Shown here piece after piece: positions 42,511-56,100 of a stretch of 64,000 bases of DNA. The number at the start of each line of letters is the position of its first letter. Within the stretch, counting starts at the first letter, position 1. The position numbers and the translations under genes were made by a program. Below the pieces are notes generated by a model that had not been told where the DNA came from, ran no database searches, and was given only the letters and a program-made list of their open reading frames with translations. Source of the stretch: Gamsiella multidivaricata (taxonomy: Eukaryota > Mortierellomycota > Mortierellomycetes > Mortierellales > Mortierellaceae). Location of the stretch: positions 309,586 through 373,585 of the forward strand of contig NW_026251741.1 in NCBI RefSeq assembly GCF_025024155.1. The letters are read 5' to 3'.

Positions 42511-44588
42511 ATGACCACGGCGACCATTGCAGCCCCAAGCACACTGGGTGGGCGCTCTCAGCATCAACATCATGAATTCGATACACAGCACCAGCATCAA
42601 TTGCAGCAGGAACTCTTGTTGGAGGACGAGAAAGAGTTGCAGAAAAAGAATTCGCGATCTGCTATCAATGGCGTCTCCGTGTATTTACCCCCGGCCCTGA
42701 ACAAGGTGGTTCAATCAGCTAAGGATGCCGTCAGCTCGCCTATTTCACCCTCGAGCAAGATGTCGTTGCCTTTCAGTCGACTACCTACGATTGCTGAGGG
42801 AAGTGGGGGAGCAAGAACGAGTGCATTTGCGCCCCGATCGTCCTTTCGTCTTCGACTCAGCCCAAGCGTGATTCTTCATTCACTCAAACTGCCGATGATC
42901 TGTCTATTATGGTATCTTTCCTCGGCAGTGACGAACAACATTGGCAAGCAGATCATGAACCAGTTCCGGTACCCGGTGACATTGACGTTTGTGCAGTTCT
43001 GGTTCGTGTCGGTGTTCTGTTTCGTGGCGAGCGCTGGATTCAATGTGGCGAGGATCCGAAGACCGACCAGAGGCATCATCGAGATGACGGCCCCATTGGT
43101 CGGATTCCAGGTTGTTGGACATGTGTTCTCGAGTGTCGCGATCAGTCGCGTTCCCCTGAGTGTCGTTCATACTGTCAAGGTAGGCAAAGCTATTGGGATT
43201 CGACGATTTTGCTCATATGGCAGCCATTGCAGCCATCATGGCTCCTCCATAAAGACACGGGGCAGGTGGGGGGATGGATTTATGTCGCAGGAAGGCGAGA
43301 TGCTTACTCAAACATCTTTGGTTGAGGAGAATCTCATCCCCTTGGAACAAGCAATAAGCACGCCTGCCCCAATCGAATCATTTGATTCGTTCATGGTGAC
43401 ACGCGGTGCGGTGTATGCAATTAGATGATTTTTTTTCTTTTCCTTGGGATGAGGCGGACCCTGGAGCCAGAACGAGAGCTAGACTAACTTTACAGTCTGT
43501 TGAACTGTTTGATCAACTTGTCGACTCTTCTCTGTCTTCTACAAATCGGGGATGCATGGATTGATGACTTTTAAAAAGGAATTGAAAAGAAGACGCGGAC
43601 AAGTTCCGCGGTGAATGTGTTTGTGTGTATGCATGCATAATGGATTATTAACGAGGACTCTATTATTATGCTTGAACTTATCCGCGGCACCTAGGCCCTC
43701 ACCCCTCTGTTCACAGTGTTATTCTATCGCGTTGTCCTCGGAACAACGTATAGCCGTGCAGTATATCTTTCGCTTGTGCCCTTGACTGCAGGAGTAATGC
43801 TCGCCTGCCGTATGTCACTCGAGTTCAACAATTTGGTCGGTCTGAGCTGCGCATTACTCTCTACGCTGGTCTTTGTGATGCAGAACGTATTCACAAAGAA
43901 GATTCTGTCGAGTAACAAGGCCAAGCAATCTCATTCGCAGGATGAGGTTGGCATGAACGGATTCGGAAACAGGGAATCGATCTCTGGAGGTGCATCAGGA
44001 GCGGATCCGATTGATCATGTACTTGGAGGAGGAGGAGGAGGAAGTACTGGTGCTCCTCAGAAGCTGGACAAGATCAACATTCTGTTTTATTCGTCGACAT
44101 TGGCGGCGGTGTGCATGATCCCGATGTGGTTCTATGCTGAGGGCTGGACACTGATGTTTTCGGAGGATCCGCTGGACAGGGTCGGGGGTTCAACAGGAAC
44201 GTGGAGCGTGATCAGCTGGCTATTGTTCCTGAACGGAGTGTCACACTTCTTCCAGAACTTTTTGGCGTTCTCGGTGCTGGCGCTCACCTCCCCGGTGACT
44301 TATTCGATCGCTTCGCTGATCAAGCGCATTGTGGTGATTGTAGCGAGTATTATTTATTTCCACCAGACGTTGGGAATGACACAGTGGATGGGCGTATGTT
44401 TGACGTTCTGGGGCCTGTGGATGTACAATTCTGCGAAGAACGCGGCCAAGGTGGACTTGACGTCGAGCATTTTGGGGAAAACAAAGGTTGGGAGGCGGAT
44501 GAGTCGTGGGCTAAGTAGGGGGCTGTTGGAGGCGGAGATGGAGGGCGGCGGGTTGGGTAGACCTAGCAAGGCAGGGTTCATAGTCTAG
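42511..44588 (+). CDS. SLY41-like triose-phosphate-transporter-family membrane protein
   Basis: A 520-residue protein of the TPT/nucleotide-sugar (drug/metabolite transporter) superfamily, closest in arrangement to yeast Sly41, an ER/Golgi protein. Exons are 42511-43179 and 43695-44588, phase 0 (VVHTVK joined to ALTPLFTVLFYRVVL, the usual TPT junction motif). The N-terminal 110 residues are disordered, Gln/His-rich. Helices follow from LKLPMICLLWYLSSAVTNNI through QFWFVSVFCFVASAGF and VGFQVVGHVFSSVAISRVPL to WMGVCLTFWGLWMYNSAK. A Gly-rich loop of about 60 residues (SISGGASGADPIDHVLGGGG) splits the two halves. The intron is 515 bp, long for this window. Confidence 0.85.
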
Positions 44589-46376
44589 GATGATACACGC
44601 CAGGTCGTGTATGTGTGCTAGACCAACTTCACTCGCCAAGGAAAATGGAAGAGCCTATTTTTGTCGTACTTCCACGAGTGTTATGTTGGGCTTTTGTAAC
44701 CTTTAATGCCTCAAAAAGGATCGAGACAGAGGATGCTTGACGCGGAGCATGTGGTAGATGTATAGGGGGCTATGGGGGATCGGTCTCAGGGGTTGGACCC
44801 TGATGGTCCAGGGGCTGTAAAGTGACGTGTGGTATCATATAGATTTTGAGTTTCGTGATCAGGCGAAGACCAGCACCAAATCTTTCTCATCAAATAGATT
44901 TTTCTTTCATCAGCTAAAAAAATAAAGCTATAGATCTATGGCCAGCCTGAGGAGGCGAAGAGGGCGACGCTGGATGACGGGTGTAGAAATTACAGAAATT
45001 ACGCGTCCTGCCAAGAACTCCTTGCTCTGCACACGTCGTACACACACACTCGTAAACTTTATGTCTCTAGGAAGAACGTCTTCCGAGAATTCCGCAGCCC
45101 CTGTTAGATGGAGACAGCCCCGCTTTGCGTCTTTGATAACTTCCCAGACATGATATCGACTACTGCGGTAGTCAAAGGAGTAAGCGGGGCAAATTAAAAA
45201 GCCGGGCATTCGCCTTAAGGTCGGTGAGAGACGGTCAATTATTTAGCCCCGCTAGAGGAGCGGCTCTTATTGTTTCTACCATGTGCATTTCTCTTAGTCT
45301 ACTTTGTTTAATTTACAACTGAGCACCGGTTTTTCCTTATGAAATTTGTGCTCAATCAATGGAAGGACAGGAAAACGAATGGTGGGCGAACAGTCTGTTA
45401 AACAAGACAGCCCTGTTGGTATATAACAATAGAGCCATGTATACAACTCAACACTGCGGCCCGCTGATATGACCAGACAAAAACCAGCTTCGTTCCTGTT
45501 CCTGAAAGAACTGTTGTCGCGGACTGTGTCGTTGCCGTAAGGGGACTAGCTGGCTCGCTGATTAGTCAGAGACCAGGGTTTCTTCTAAATAAGATAGTGC
45601 GGCGCTAAAAAAGAATGAGAGAAAGAGCTGAGGACCCTTCGAAGGCGCCACAAAAAAAATAATATCCGCGCTCAAATAAATTGTGCATTAAAATTTTGTG
45701 TCTGTTGCAGTAAGCAAGTAGGTTGGATGGGAATGAAGGAAGGAAAGAAACTTGCTTGCCGGCCGTTGCAAGGTGGCGGTGAGAAGATAGAGGACTCTGT
45801 CGATGCGGACGTGGATGTGGATCGATCATCGCGGATTGCGGATGCGGATATCAAAGGATGCGAATGCATGCGTAGTCTATAGCGCATTCGGCGTCTCGAT
45901 GGCACCGTCTGGCTGTAATCCTCAAATGACTTAAAAATAGTGCAGCAATTGGACTACAGCCGCAGTGTTACTCCACGCTCAACCGCGTTGTATGCATACA
46001 GACAGATAGAGAGACAAACCCTGTGTGGGCCCCCGTTGCTCTCCCGCTTGCTTGCTCATCCGCAAACTACAGGTTTCTCCCTCTTCCTTCTTTTCATTCA
46101 CCACTCCGTGATTCCATCCTCGTAATCTCTCTCACTCACTCCCTCTCTTTCCACCCATTGCACTCGCACCCATACCCATACCCACCCAAATGGCGTCTAA
46201 AAGAGAATAGATACACCACCTTCTTCACCAACCCGACACCCACAACCCACCCATCCTCACTCCTCTCTCCTCCCTCGCACTGCCTCCTTACTCCCTCTCC
46301 TGCTCTTTCACACCCTTTTTCTCACCTAATTTCAACACCCTTCGCTCATTTCCTTCACTCTAATACACACACCGCA
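44589..46376. other. Gene-free interval of about 1.8 kb
   Basis: 3' flank of the SLY41-like gene with AATAAA near 44921, then unassigned DNA, then the P4-ATPase promoter. No coding region or RNA gene is supported. Short open frames (e.g. 44928-45209, minus) show no family resemblance. Confidence 0.4.
46062..46376 (+). promoter_or_regulatory. C/T-rich promoter and leader of the P4-ATPase gene
   Basis: About 300 bp in which the plus strand is dominated by C and T, with runs such as CTCTCTCCTCCCTCGC and CCTCCTTACTCCCTCTCC, ending at the start codon. Such tracts are common in highly expressed filamentous-fungal genes. Confidence 0.5.
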
Positions 46377-49300
46377 ATGGTCAATACCCTGCAAAAGATC
46401 TATAACAGGACACCCTGGCAGCAGAAGCGACTCTCCCAGCCCCTGAGCGACCCAAACTATATCTCCTCCCCTCTGCAGCACTCTTCCGTCTTCGAGGAGG
46501 TCCTCGACCAACCCGCCCAAAACCATCAACACTACTATCAGGAACCATCTTCATCCCTGCCCTCATCGTCCTCCAACCCGCTGCAGCGTCAAGTCTCGAT
46601 CTCAGAACCAGACCGCTCCCCCCGTCCCCCTCGCCCCAATTCCATTGGTCTCCGTCCTGGTAGCAGCAATATCCAACGCACTAATAGTAATTCTAATCAC
46701 ACCGGCAATGACGACAAAAACCAAGACAAGGGCAAGGCCAATGCTGATCCACAGCCGTTGAAAAGGGGCATAACTCGAGCTGACACAAAGATCTCCCTCC
46801 GCAAGTCTGGGAAGGATTCGCGTCGCGTCTTTGTCAACGTCCCGCCACCTCAACAGTACCTCAACAAGAATGGAGCACCCAAGTTCAGCTATGGATCCAA
46901 TCGCATCAACACCGCCAAGTACACGGCCCTGACCTTCTTGCCCAAGAACTTGTTCGAACAGTTCCGGAGGGTCGCCAACATGTTCTTCTTGTTCATGGCC
47001 ATCATCCAGCTCACACCCACCTTCACCGTCGGCTCGCCCTTCCTCACAGTCTTTCCCCTCTGCTTCGTTGTCGGTGTCACGGCCATCAAGGACGGATTTG
47101 AGGACTATAAACGACATGTTGAGGACCGTAACTTTAACCAGCGACTCTGTCAACAACTCAAAAATGTTGCCAATTATAATTACCCGGCCGACGTTCAAAA
47201 GGACAGGAACATTGCTGCAAAAACATGGAGCATACTTTCATACAACATCAGTGAGGGTATTACGAAGATGATGAGGGCACTCAAGCTGTCCAAGGAGCCA
47301 AGCCATGACCTCTCTAAGATGGACTTTAATGACGACGACACTAGCCATCCGACTCCACAGCAGCAGACAGCATCCCAGGATGGCTCGACACCTGAAGCAG
47401 CCCAGCCAGAGTTTAACAAGGAGCAATGGTGCAACTTGCGCGTCGGCGATATCATCATGCTCAAGAACAACCAGGCTGTACCAGCAGATGCCATCATCCT
47501 CTCGACCTCCGAGGCTGAGGGCTCTTGCTTCATTGAGACCAAGGATCTGGACGGCGAGACCAACTTGAAGACACGCATGTCACTTCATGAGACCTCAAAA
47601 TACAACACGGCGCGTCGATGCAGTCGCCTCAAATGCCATATCGACATAGAACCCATCAATGCCAACTTGTTCTCATTCAATGGATCTCTGACTATGCTGG
47701 CGCGGAAGAGACGTGTTACGGAGCAAAGAGCTGGACAGTCAGGAAACAACCGCTACAGTGTGTATGCTCCCTCGATCACGTCCAGCATGATGTCGAGTCA
47801 TCGCGGATCTTTGGACCAGAATCGCAACTCTCTTGATGATCAGCATGAACGAGGCACCGCACCTGTTGAAGGAGACGATTCGATCGATCCTCAATTGCCT
47901 GCGCAAGGTGGAACCAGTGCTTCGGAGTACGCGCGGCTTCACAAGAGCGCCACCTACAAGCGTCGATCTCGGTTCTCAGAATCACAGGATGCGCCCGCTT
48001 CACTTACAATATCTAATGACAACCAACCCGGGGATAAGCAAGAATACGAAGAATCCACGGAGACATCGTACCAGGATGGGCGCCAGCGTCTCGAGACATC
48101 CTCCTCCCTTCGCCCCACGATCTCGAAGCGGAACAGTCTGCACCGGACAGCAACAGGAGCCAGCGTCAGTGGTGTCAGTGGAATTGCCAAGAGCGTACTC
48201 AGGGCCAACCACGAACAGCAGATGTATCAACAGCGACAGCAATCGCCGGACGATGGTCTTGTCCGCGTAAGCAGCCACGGTCAACATAACAGCGGTCAGT
48301 ACAAAGAAACAACCATTCCTGTGGATATCAACAACATGCTGTTACGTGGACACGTTATTCGAAACACGCACTGGGTTATTGCTGTGATTGTCGCGACTGG
48401 AACAGAGACCAAGATCATGTTGAACTCTGGGGAAACTCCCAGCAAGCGCAGTCGTATTGAGAAGACCATGAACATCCAGGTAATATTCCAAGTTATTTCG
48501 GACGTATGAGTATGCCCACATTGTCAACTTGCGAAGATACTTTTACTTACGTCTTTTCCTTTCTGCTTACAGGTCGCAATTAACTTTGCTATCCTGCTCG
48601 TGCTCTGTATTATCTGCGCTGTGGGATCGACAATCAACGACAGGCGTTGGCGGGATACGACGGCGCAGCAACTCTGGGCTAATTCTACGCGCGGCCTTGT
48701 CACAGAGGGCGTTGTAACGTTCTTGTAAGTCTTAAGGTGCAACCGCGCTCGTAGAATGATAAACAATCGTGAACAATACCACTAATCGATACACCTTTTA
48801 CGGCTCATTTTTCTACGCTACAGTACGAGTTTGATTATTTTCCAGAACATCATTCCCATCTCTTTGTATATCTCTATCGAATTCGTCAAGACCTTCCAAG
48901 CATACTTGATCTGGCAAGACAGTGACATGTACGATATGGACCTGGACGAGTTCTGCACGCCTAAGACTGTAAGTTAACTGGGCCCCACGACTGATATCTC
49001 ACCTGTAATCGAATCAAACTAATATTTATTCTGTACTTTCAGTGGAATTTGACGGATGACCTGGGTCAGATCGAGTACGTCTTCTCAGACAAGACAGGCA
49101 CCCTGACCAGAAACGTCATGGAGTTCAAGAAGTGCACCATCAACGGCAAGATCTATGGCAACAATGCAGTCTCAGGGCAGACGGATGCTGAAAAAGGATT
49201 AGAGATGATGGATAGTGGTCATGGACACGATCAGGAACCTGGTGGGGAAAGCGGCGTAAAATCCGGTCAACAACAGCAGTCTGGTGATCAGGACCAGGAG

Positions 49301-52300
49301 CGCGAAAAGGAGGCGGTTTTGAAGGATTATGACCAAGTGATCCGGAAGATGTTTGAACCAACATACATGGATCCTCTCGAAACCCTCAGCTTTGCGGACC
49401 CAGATCTCCTGCGCGACATGAATGGACAGGGCGGTGGAGCCTCGGAGAACAGGAGTACCATTACAGCCGGTAGTGGCAACGGCGAAGGCAGCTCGACTTC
49501 GACTCGGCGAGTGGCAAACCACGCTGGAGCATCGACCCCTCAGCACGGTGGTTCGCCCGCCAGCAACATTCGAGATTTCTTCACTCTCCTGGCTCTTTGC
49601 CACACTGTTGTTGTTGAGCAACCTGAAGAAGAAATTCTAGATGACGATGATGATGAATTCGGAATGTACGACGACGACGGATCTCCCAAGAACGGCGTAG
49701 ACAAAAATGCCAACCCAGTTAATTCGTCCCAGGAACAAAAGGGATTCCACCTGGGAATCCGCGCGAAGCTGAAGCAGAAGGTTGGGGCTGCTGGATTGTC
49801 AGTACCCGGAGTGACAGGAAATCAGGCGTCTGGTTCTGGAACGAGAAGCCGCAAGAACTCTAACACTGGACCTGTCATGCCTCTTGGAAATGCATCGAGG
49901 GATAACTTGAACCAACAGCAGGGCAGTGGATCGAACGGATCGCTGAATGAGCAGAGCAAGACCAAGCCTACGCTGCAGTATCGTGCCGAGTCGCCTGATG
50001 AGGCTGCGCTGGTCTCTGCTGCCAAGAACGTGGGATATGTCTTCGTTTCTCGCGGTGCGGCTGCCAACACTGGCGAGGGCGATGGCAAGAAGGAATCTGG
50101 GAACTCGCGACAGAACGTCAACGTCAACTTTTTGGGACAGGACCATACTTATGAGCAGTTGGATGTGATCAAGTTCAACTCGACTCGCAAGCGCATGACC
50201 GTGATCGTTCGTGAGCCTCAAGCGCTCGGTGGCAGAATCTTGCTTCTGACTAAAGGTGCAGATAATGTCATTTTTGAACGCCTCAGTCAAAATAACGATG
50301 ATCAGGCGCTGCGTGATCAGACGGAGCAGGATATCGAAGCGTTCAGTAACATGGGTTTGAGAACATTGACTCTGGCACAAAGGGTGTTGGACCAGGAGAC
50401 CTATGAAGCCTGGGCAGCCAAGTACGCGGAGGCTGGAAAGGCACTGGATGATCGCAGTAAGAAGTTGGATCAGGTCGCGGAGGAGATCGAGAAGGATCTG
50501 ACGCTCATTGGTGCGACCGCTATTGAGGACAAGCTGCAGGAGGGAGTTCCCGACAGTATCGCGGCGCTGAGAGAGGCCGGTATCAAGGTCTGGGTATTGA
50601 CAGGAGACAAGCTTGAGACAGCCATCAACATCGGATTCGCATCTCGCCTGCTCGAGAAGGACATGAAGCTCGAGATCATGAAGATGAGTCGCAATGAGGA
50701 GCCTGACCATGTGTTACGGCGTTTTAAGGAGCTGGTTGAGGGTGTTCTAAGTGGTCGCGGCAGTCCTGAGGAGCAGAGTGGAGCCGAATTCACCTCAAAG
50801 TCGACAAAGACACAGCAAAGTCAATCTGGAAATGAAAAGTCCACTTCACCTCCAGTATCGCCGCCAGCATCGCAGTCGCATCGACTAGCGCAACAATCGC
50901 CAGTTGATGGAAGCCCGTGTGATGAAAAGCACCTCCCCCCAACACCCTCAGATACCTCGCTTCTCTACGAGCCCGATCACTCTATTAAGAACTCTCAGGA
51001 ACAGCAGCACGCACTTATTGTTGACGGATCTGCACTCAAGATTTTGCTCGATGACCAGAATGCACGCAAGGACTTGATCCGTTTGTCCGACGTCTGTTTC
51101 TCTGTCATTTGCTGTCGTGCTTCGCCTCTGCAAAAAGCTCTCGTTGTTGAACTGATTCGTCGAGGCAAGAAGACTGTCTGTCTCGCGATCGGTGACGGTG
51201 CCAACGATGTGTCCATGATTCAGGCGGCCAACATCGGTGTCGGTATTGCGGGTCAGGAGGGTATGCAGGCAGCCATGGCGTCGGATTACTCGATCACTCA
51301 GTTCCGGTTCATTAGGAAGCTGGTCCTTGTTCACGGCCATTGGGGCTACATGCGTATTGCGGAGATGATCCTTAACTTTTTCTTCAAGAACGTGCTCTGG
51401 GTTGCCGCCGTCCTTTGGTTCCAGATCTACTGCGGGTATGGTTTAACCAGCATGGAGCATCGCGATGTTATATCGATTTGATGAAGTGTTATTGACATGT
51501 TTGTTTGCATGTGCATTTTCTTAGATTTTCTGCGATGTTGTTCTACGATTACACGTTCGTCTCTCTTTACAACTTGATGCTGACGGCCGTTCCTGTGCTC
51601 GTCCTTGGTGCGACGGACCAGGATCTCACTGCACCCTATATCCTTCGCTACCCAGGCGTGTACAAACTGGGCATCCACCAAAAGCGCTATAACCAATTCC
51701 GCTTCGTCGTCTACATGCTGGACGGCGTCTGGCAGTCTCTGGTCGTGTTCTGGTTCTGGCGTGGAGTGTATGGCATGAACATTTTGAGCCACTCTGGAAT
51801 CGATAGTTCACTGCTCGAGTTCTCGACATCGGTGGCGATTACGAACGTGGTGATCGCGTCGTTGTACGTGGGTCTGCATACCTACCACTGGACATGGCTG
51901 ATGCATGTGGCTGTGTGGGGCTCGATCGCTTTCTTGGTGCTGATGATATTGATCTACGGAGCATTCATGTCCTCGCCGATTTACCATGTCGCGATCCAGC
52001 TCTTTAGTCAAGGACCGTTCTGGTTCATGTTAATTCTGTCAGTCGTGACCGCATTCTTGGTTCGTTACACGGTGCTGTTTGTGAGCTTCTGGTGGTTCCC
52101 AGATGATGTGCATGTGGCCCGAGGGATTATGATTGCAGAAAAGCGCAACGCGATCGCAAAGGGGGTCAAGTGGACGGGACTGGCGCCCGATGGCATGGCC
52201 CCGCAGGAACAGTCGGAGCAGGAGAAGGCGATCTTGAAGAAGGAGGATGAGAAGAAGGCCTTGAAGGAGGCCGAGAAGGCCGAGAAGCAGGCAGCCAAGG

Positions 52301-52809
52301 ACGCGAGGAAAGAAAAGAATCGACATGGCGGCAAAGGCAGAGAGCGATCGTACGATCTGAGTATGGTCCAGATCAATGTCAATGACCATTCTCAGCAGCC
52401 CTCGGAGGAGCACAGCTCTGCAGTGCCGTATCGAACCAAGAATGCCTTACCAAACCAGAATCAGGATCAAAACCAGGATCAAAATCAGGGTCAGGGTCAG
52501 AGACCTGCTCTGCCACAAACCCCGCTCGAGATTCAACGGCAGCTGCTGCAGGTCCAGCAGCAGCAGCAGGATCGGTTAGCGGCTGTGAAGCCGAACGATC
52601 CAGCATTCCAGCATAGTCGGAGAACTTCTTCGTATAATTACGTGAACTCATTGAAGGACAAACCTACTGCATTGCCACCGCTGCCTACACCGTCGATCCC
52701 ATCGGGCTCTGCGGCCGGGTCGGTAGCTTCACTACATGCACAGTCTGCAGTACCACCACCACTACCACAGCAACAGCAACAGCAACAGCAGCATCAACAG
52801 GAACAATAA
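46377..52809 (+). CDS. P4-type ATPase (phospholipid flippase, Dnf1/Dnf2-like)
   Basis: Type IV P-type ATPase that moves phospholipids to the cytosolic leaflet of plasma, Golgi or endosomal membranes. Five exons: 46377-48479, 48573-48724, 48824-48968, 49043-51435 and 51525-52809, giving 2,025 residues, far above the usual 1,100-1,600. Motifs are the N-domain NRINTAKYTALTFLPKNLFE, the DGET loop at 392-395, PISLYISIEF in helix 4, the phosphorylation site DKTGTLT with Asp 816, KGADNVIFERL, TGDKLETAINIGFASRLL, GDGANDVSMIQ and the C-terminal helices from LFYDYTFVSLYN. Extra length comes from Ser/Gln/Asn-rich inserts after the DGET loop (about 440-640) and in the nucleotide-binding domain, plus a Lys/Glu then Gln-rich tail. 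It probably needs a Cdc50-type partner, which is not in the window. Confidence 0.93.
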
Positions 52810-53162
52810 TAACGGGGAGAGGATTTTTGCTACGACAACAAACATATTCACAGCCTTATCAGGATTTTATCAGTCATGATTCACCACACCATTCTCCACT
52901 TCGTCACGACCTTACAAGTCTAGAGAGGACTATGCGCATATAATTTTGTTTATGAAAATATAGAAAAGACTCACGCAAAAAGTTATGTAATGATTTTCAA
53001 TAATAAAAAGAAAGAAATTAAAAAAAAGCGCGTCGTAAAACGCATAGACATCGTTTAAGGAGAATGGACGTCATGATAAAGAAATGGACGTCTAAAGAGG
53101 TGTGTAACAGAATATCATAACCCTATTTATTTCTTGGACCATTTTTAAATTCAAGAGATCGC
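52810..53162. other. 3' flanks of two convergent genes
   Basis: A/T-rich, with AATAAA at about 53001. No gene is seen. Confidence 0.4.
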
Positions 53163-56100
53163 TCATTCAGGATCCTCAGTCTCTTCCACAATGCTGATGA
53201 ACGGTGCTTTGTGTCTCAGCCTATCCTGCAGCTCCTTCGATGCACTCATAAGCTTGTCCTTCGCTTTGGCACTATTCTCAACAGAGAGCAGCGTCAGTGG
53301 GAAGGTAGAACCCTCGTCAAGGGAAATACACTCGATCAAGAGCTCGAGTTGCTCCAGCATGAAATTACTGCACCTCAACACCAGACGCTCGAGTTCAGCA
53401 AAATCAAGGGCTCTTAATAATAGGCTCCAGTTCTCGCTCTCGAGATCGAACCCGGTCAGTCGGATCTCCTTAAGAGGTCTATACGCCAGGCGCGCCTCAT
53501 CAGGGGTGTTGACGAATTCGTGGATAAAGCCTTCTTGAGCAGACGACTCGGCAAATGGTGTGTATGACACGGATGGTTCGAACGGGTTTGATACCAGGGC
53601 GGCAATCCATTGTACATACTCGACGGTATCAGTACCCCAGCCCTCGATACAGAATGTCTCCATGCGAGGCAAATCGCGTCTGGATGAACAAATGGGCTGA
53701 AGTCTGAGCCTCCATCGATGTATTTCGCCACCTTCCAGGGAGAGGGACGTTAGCATGGTGCTATACCGAGTGAGCAGTCGCTCCGCTTTCTTCAGCTGTA
53801 TCTCGTCCTCCAGGCTGGTGAGAATCAAGGAAAATTTGCGCAGAGACTTTGACTTCTCGATGACGCGATCTATGGAATCCAGGCCGATAGCTGAAAGGTC
53901 TCTGGGACGCAGTTCCAGGGTCGTGATCCTAGAGACCTGACTGTTGGTCAACTTGTCGAGGCGCAGCGCCAGATCGTCTGTGGTGCCCCAAGTCATTTTC
54001 AGGCGCTTAATATACCAATTGTCGTAATTATGAGGATCTTTGGAAGTGCCCGTATTGGGAATATTCCTTTGATCCTGCGTGCTGATCCTAATAGATGCAG
54101 TTGGCCCGATTATGGTGATCGAGGATGGTATTCCTGTGTCACGGGGATAGAACTTGACCTTGCGCAATGCGGAGGAGCCTTCCCGCAAACCAATTGTTTT
54201 CTTGATCAAGGCAATCAATTGCGCAAGTCGGAAGAAATTGTCGCTTAGCTCGCCAATTCGGAGATAAGAAAGTCTGGGGTTGCGCTGCAGGATGAGGAAC
54301 AGTCGGTTCCATCTCTCCGCCATCGGCTCTCTGTAGATGGTCAGTTTAGAAAGATAGCCCTCCTCAAGGAGTCGCCAGTCATCGTCGAGGATCGAATCCA
54401 GAGATGGGACCACCGCCTCAATGAGATTAATCCTGCCTTCGGAAAACGTCGCATTCATGAAGTACTGCTGTCTGTATATCCTTGCTGTCTTGAGATGCTG
54501 AAGGGCACTGATCATATCGTCAAAGAAGCCGTCCGCATGGTCTTCACGCCAATCCAAAATTAATGTCATCGTCGCAGGGTCGGATACGTGCAACATAGCT
54601 CCCCAATCGAGCGCCTCGCTCTTCTTCTCTTGAATTCCCTCGTCGGACATCGCCTGGACAATTGGATCAAACCAGTGGTGCTTTACAGCGCCTGCCATCA
54701 CCGCCATATCGGATCCTTCTATGGTTTCAGTTTGTAGAGGGGTTCCACGCAAGGTCAAGTGGAGAATACGCGCCTGGTTAACAGCAGTCGCAAATGCTCG
54801 AAGATCTTCGATCCCAACGATCCAATCCAGGGAGATCGACAGGTCCTGAATCCAGCATCCTTTAGAAATGATTAGATAGAACTGCTGCGCAAGCATGGCT
54901 GTTGCTAATGAGAGTATAACTTTGCCCATTTCCTCGTAAAGAACACCTCCGTTCGATCGGAGGAAATCCCGAAGTTCCTTCGTCACTGTGCTGAAGTTGC
55001 TCTCCCGATAGTGGTCGGCACACACGCACTTGACATGCTCCTCTGGAGTGATGATCCGGTGCAAATTACCAGATATGTAGTTCGTGGAATAGAACTTCAG
55101 ATACCATTCTAGCTCCCGTAGATCTGCTCCTTTTGGTTCATGTTGTTCATCTGTGTCCGTTTGTTCGGCTCTGTCATCCTTGCCATCACTAGTGCCGCAC
55201 TGCTGTTTCTGGACAAAGCTGATCGTTGCATCCACCAAAGAACCTAGATTCTCCTTCATAAATTTGAAATGTCCCTGACCCGGAACCGTCTCGTCTGCAA
55301 GCTCAAAGCGTTCCACTGCTGGAACTACAACGCCCTCCACCGTGGCTCCATACTTGATCATTTGGGCCATTGTAAGGACGTAGGTCTTGTATCTCTTGAA
55401 GAACTCTTCCGGACGCTCCAGGTCATATCCTTCGTGATTCGCAAAGTGTATCTCATGCGGTCTCCTGGTGTTCTCCGACATAGTGTGGGGCCCACACTCA
55501 CACAGAAAGTAGAGTCGAAATTGACTTGCAGTGAGGCTGAGGCTATGGTCGCGAGGCCTCAAGATCTTTGGTAGCACGATAAAGAGTCTCGGACCTGAAT
55601 ATTCTTGGAAATCAAGAGTCCGTGCGAGGGTTGTTCGGACTCTTTTCTGGATAATGGCCAGTCGATCGAGGGCCTGCTGCTCCATCTGCTGTATCACTTC
55701 TTCCATATCCTTCATCGCAAGATGAAGAGGCATGTTCCTTGCTCTCTCATCCGCCAGACTGTCGAAGAGCTGGGTCATGGCACGCTTGGTCTGCTCCGTC
55801 TGACGTATGTGGTCGAGCGCGATGGCCTGCGAGAAGGATTTGAAGAGTTGTTTGTAGTTCCGGAAAGATTGGTGTGCTCTAGGATTTATGATATTGACAG
55901 AGTGGTGGTCATAGTCGCTAATATCAAGGGTGATCTGGCTGGTATTGTCAGGGTTCGACTGACCGATGTTGACGGCGAGCTCATCATTTTCAGCGCTGGG
56001 AGTAGCAATTTCGATAGTAGATGGACTGTCGTTGTTGGGAGGGATAATCTCACTGTAAGGCTGGATGGTTTCGGCTCCAAGTGGACTATTGGCGGGAGGT

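Noticed and set aside
49799..50710. 303-codon open frame antisense to the P4-ATPase
   Set aside because: Shadow of a strongly biased coding exon; no family resemblance.
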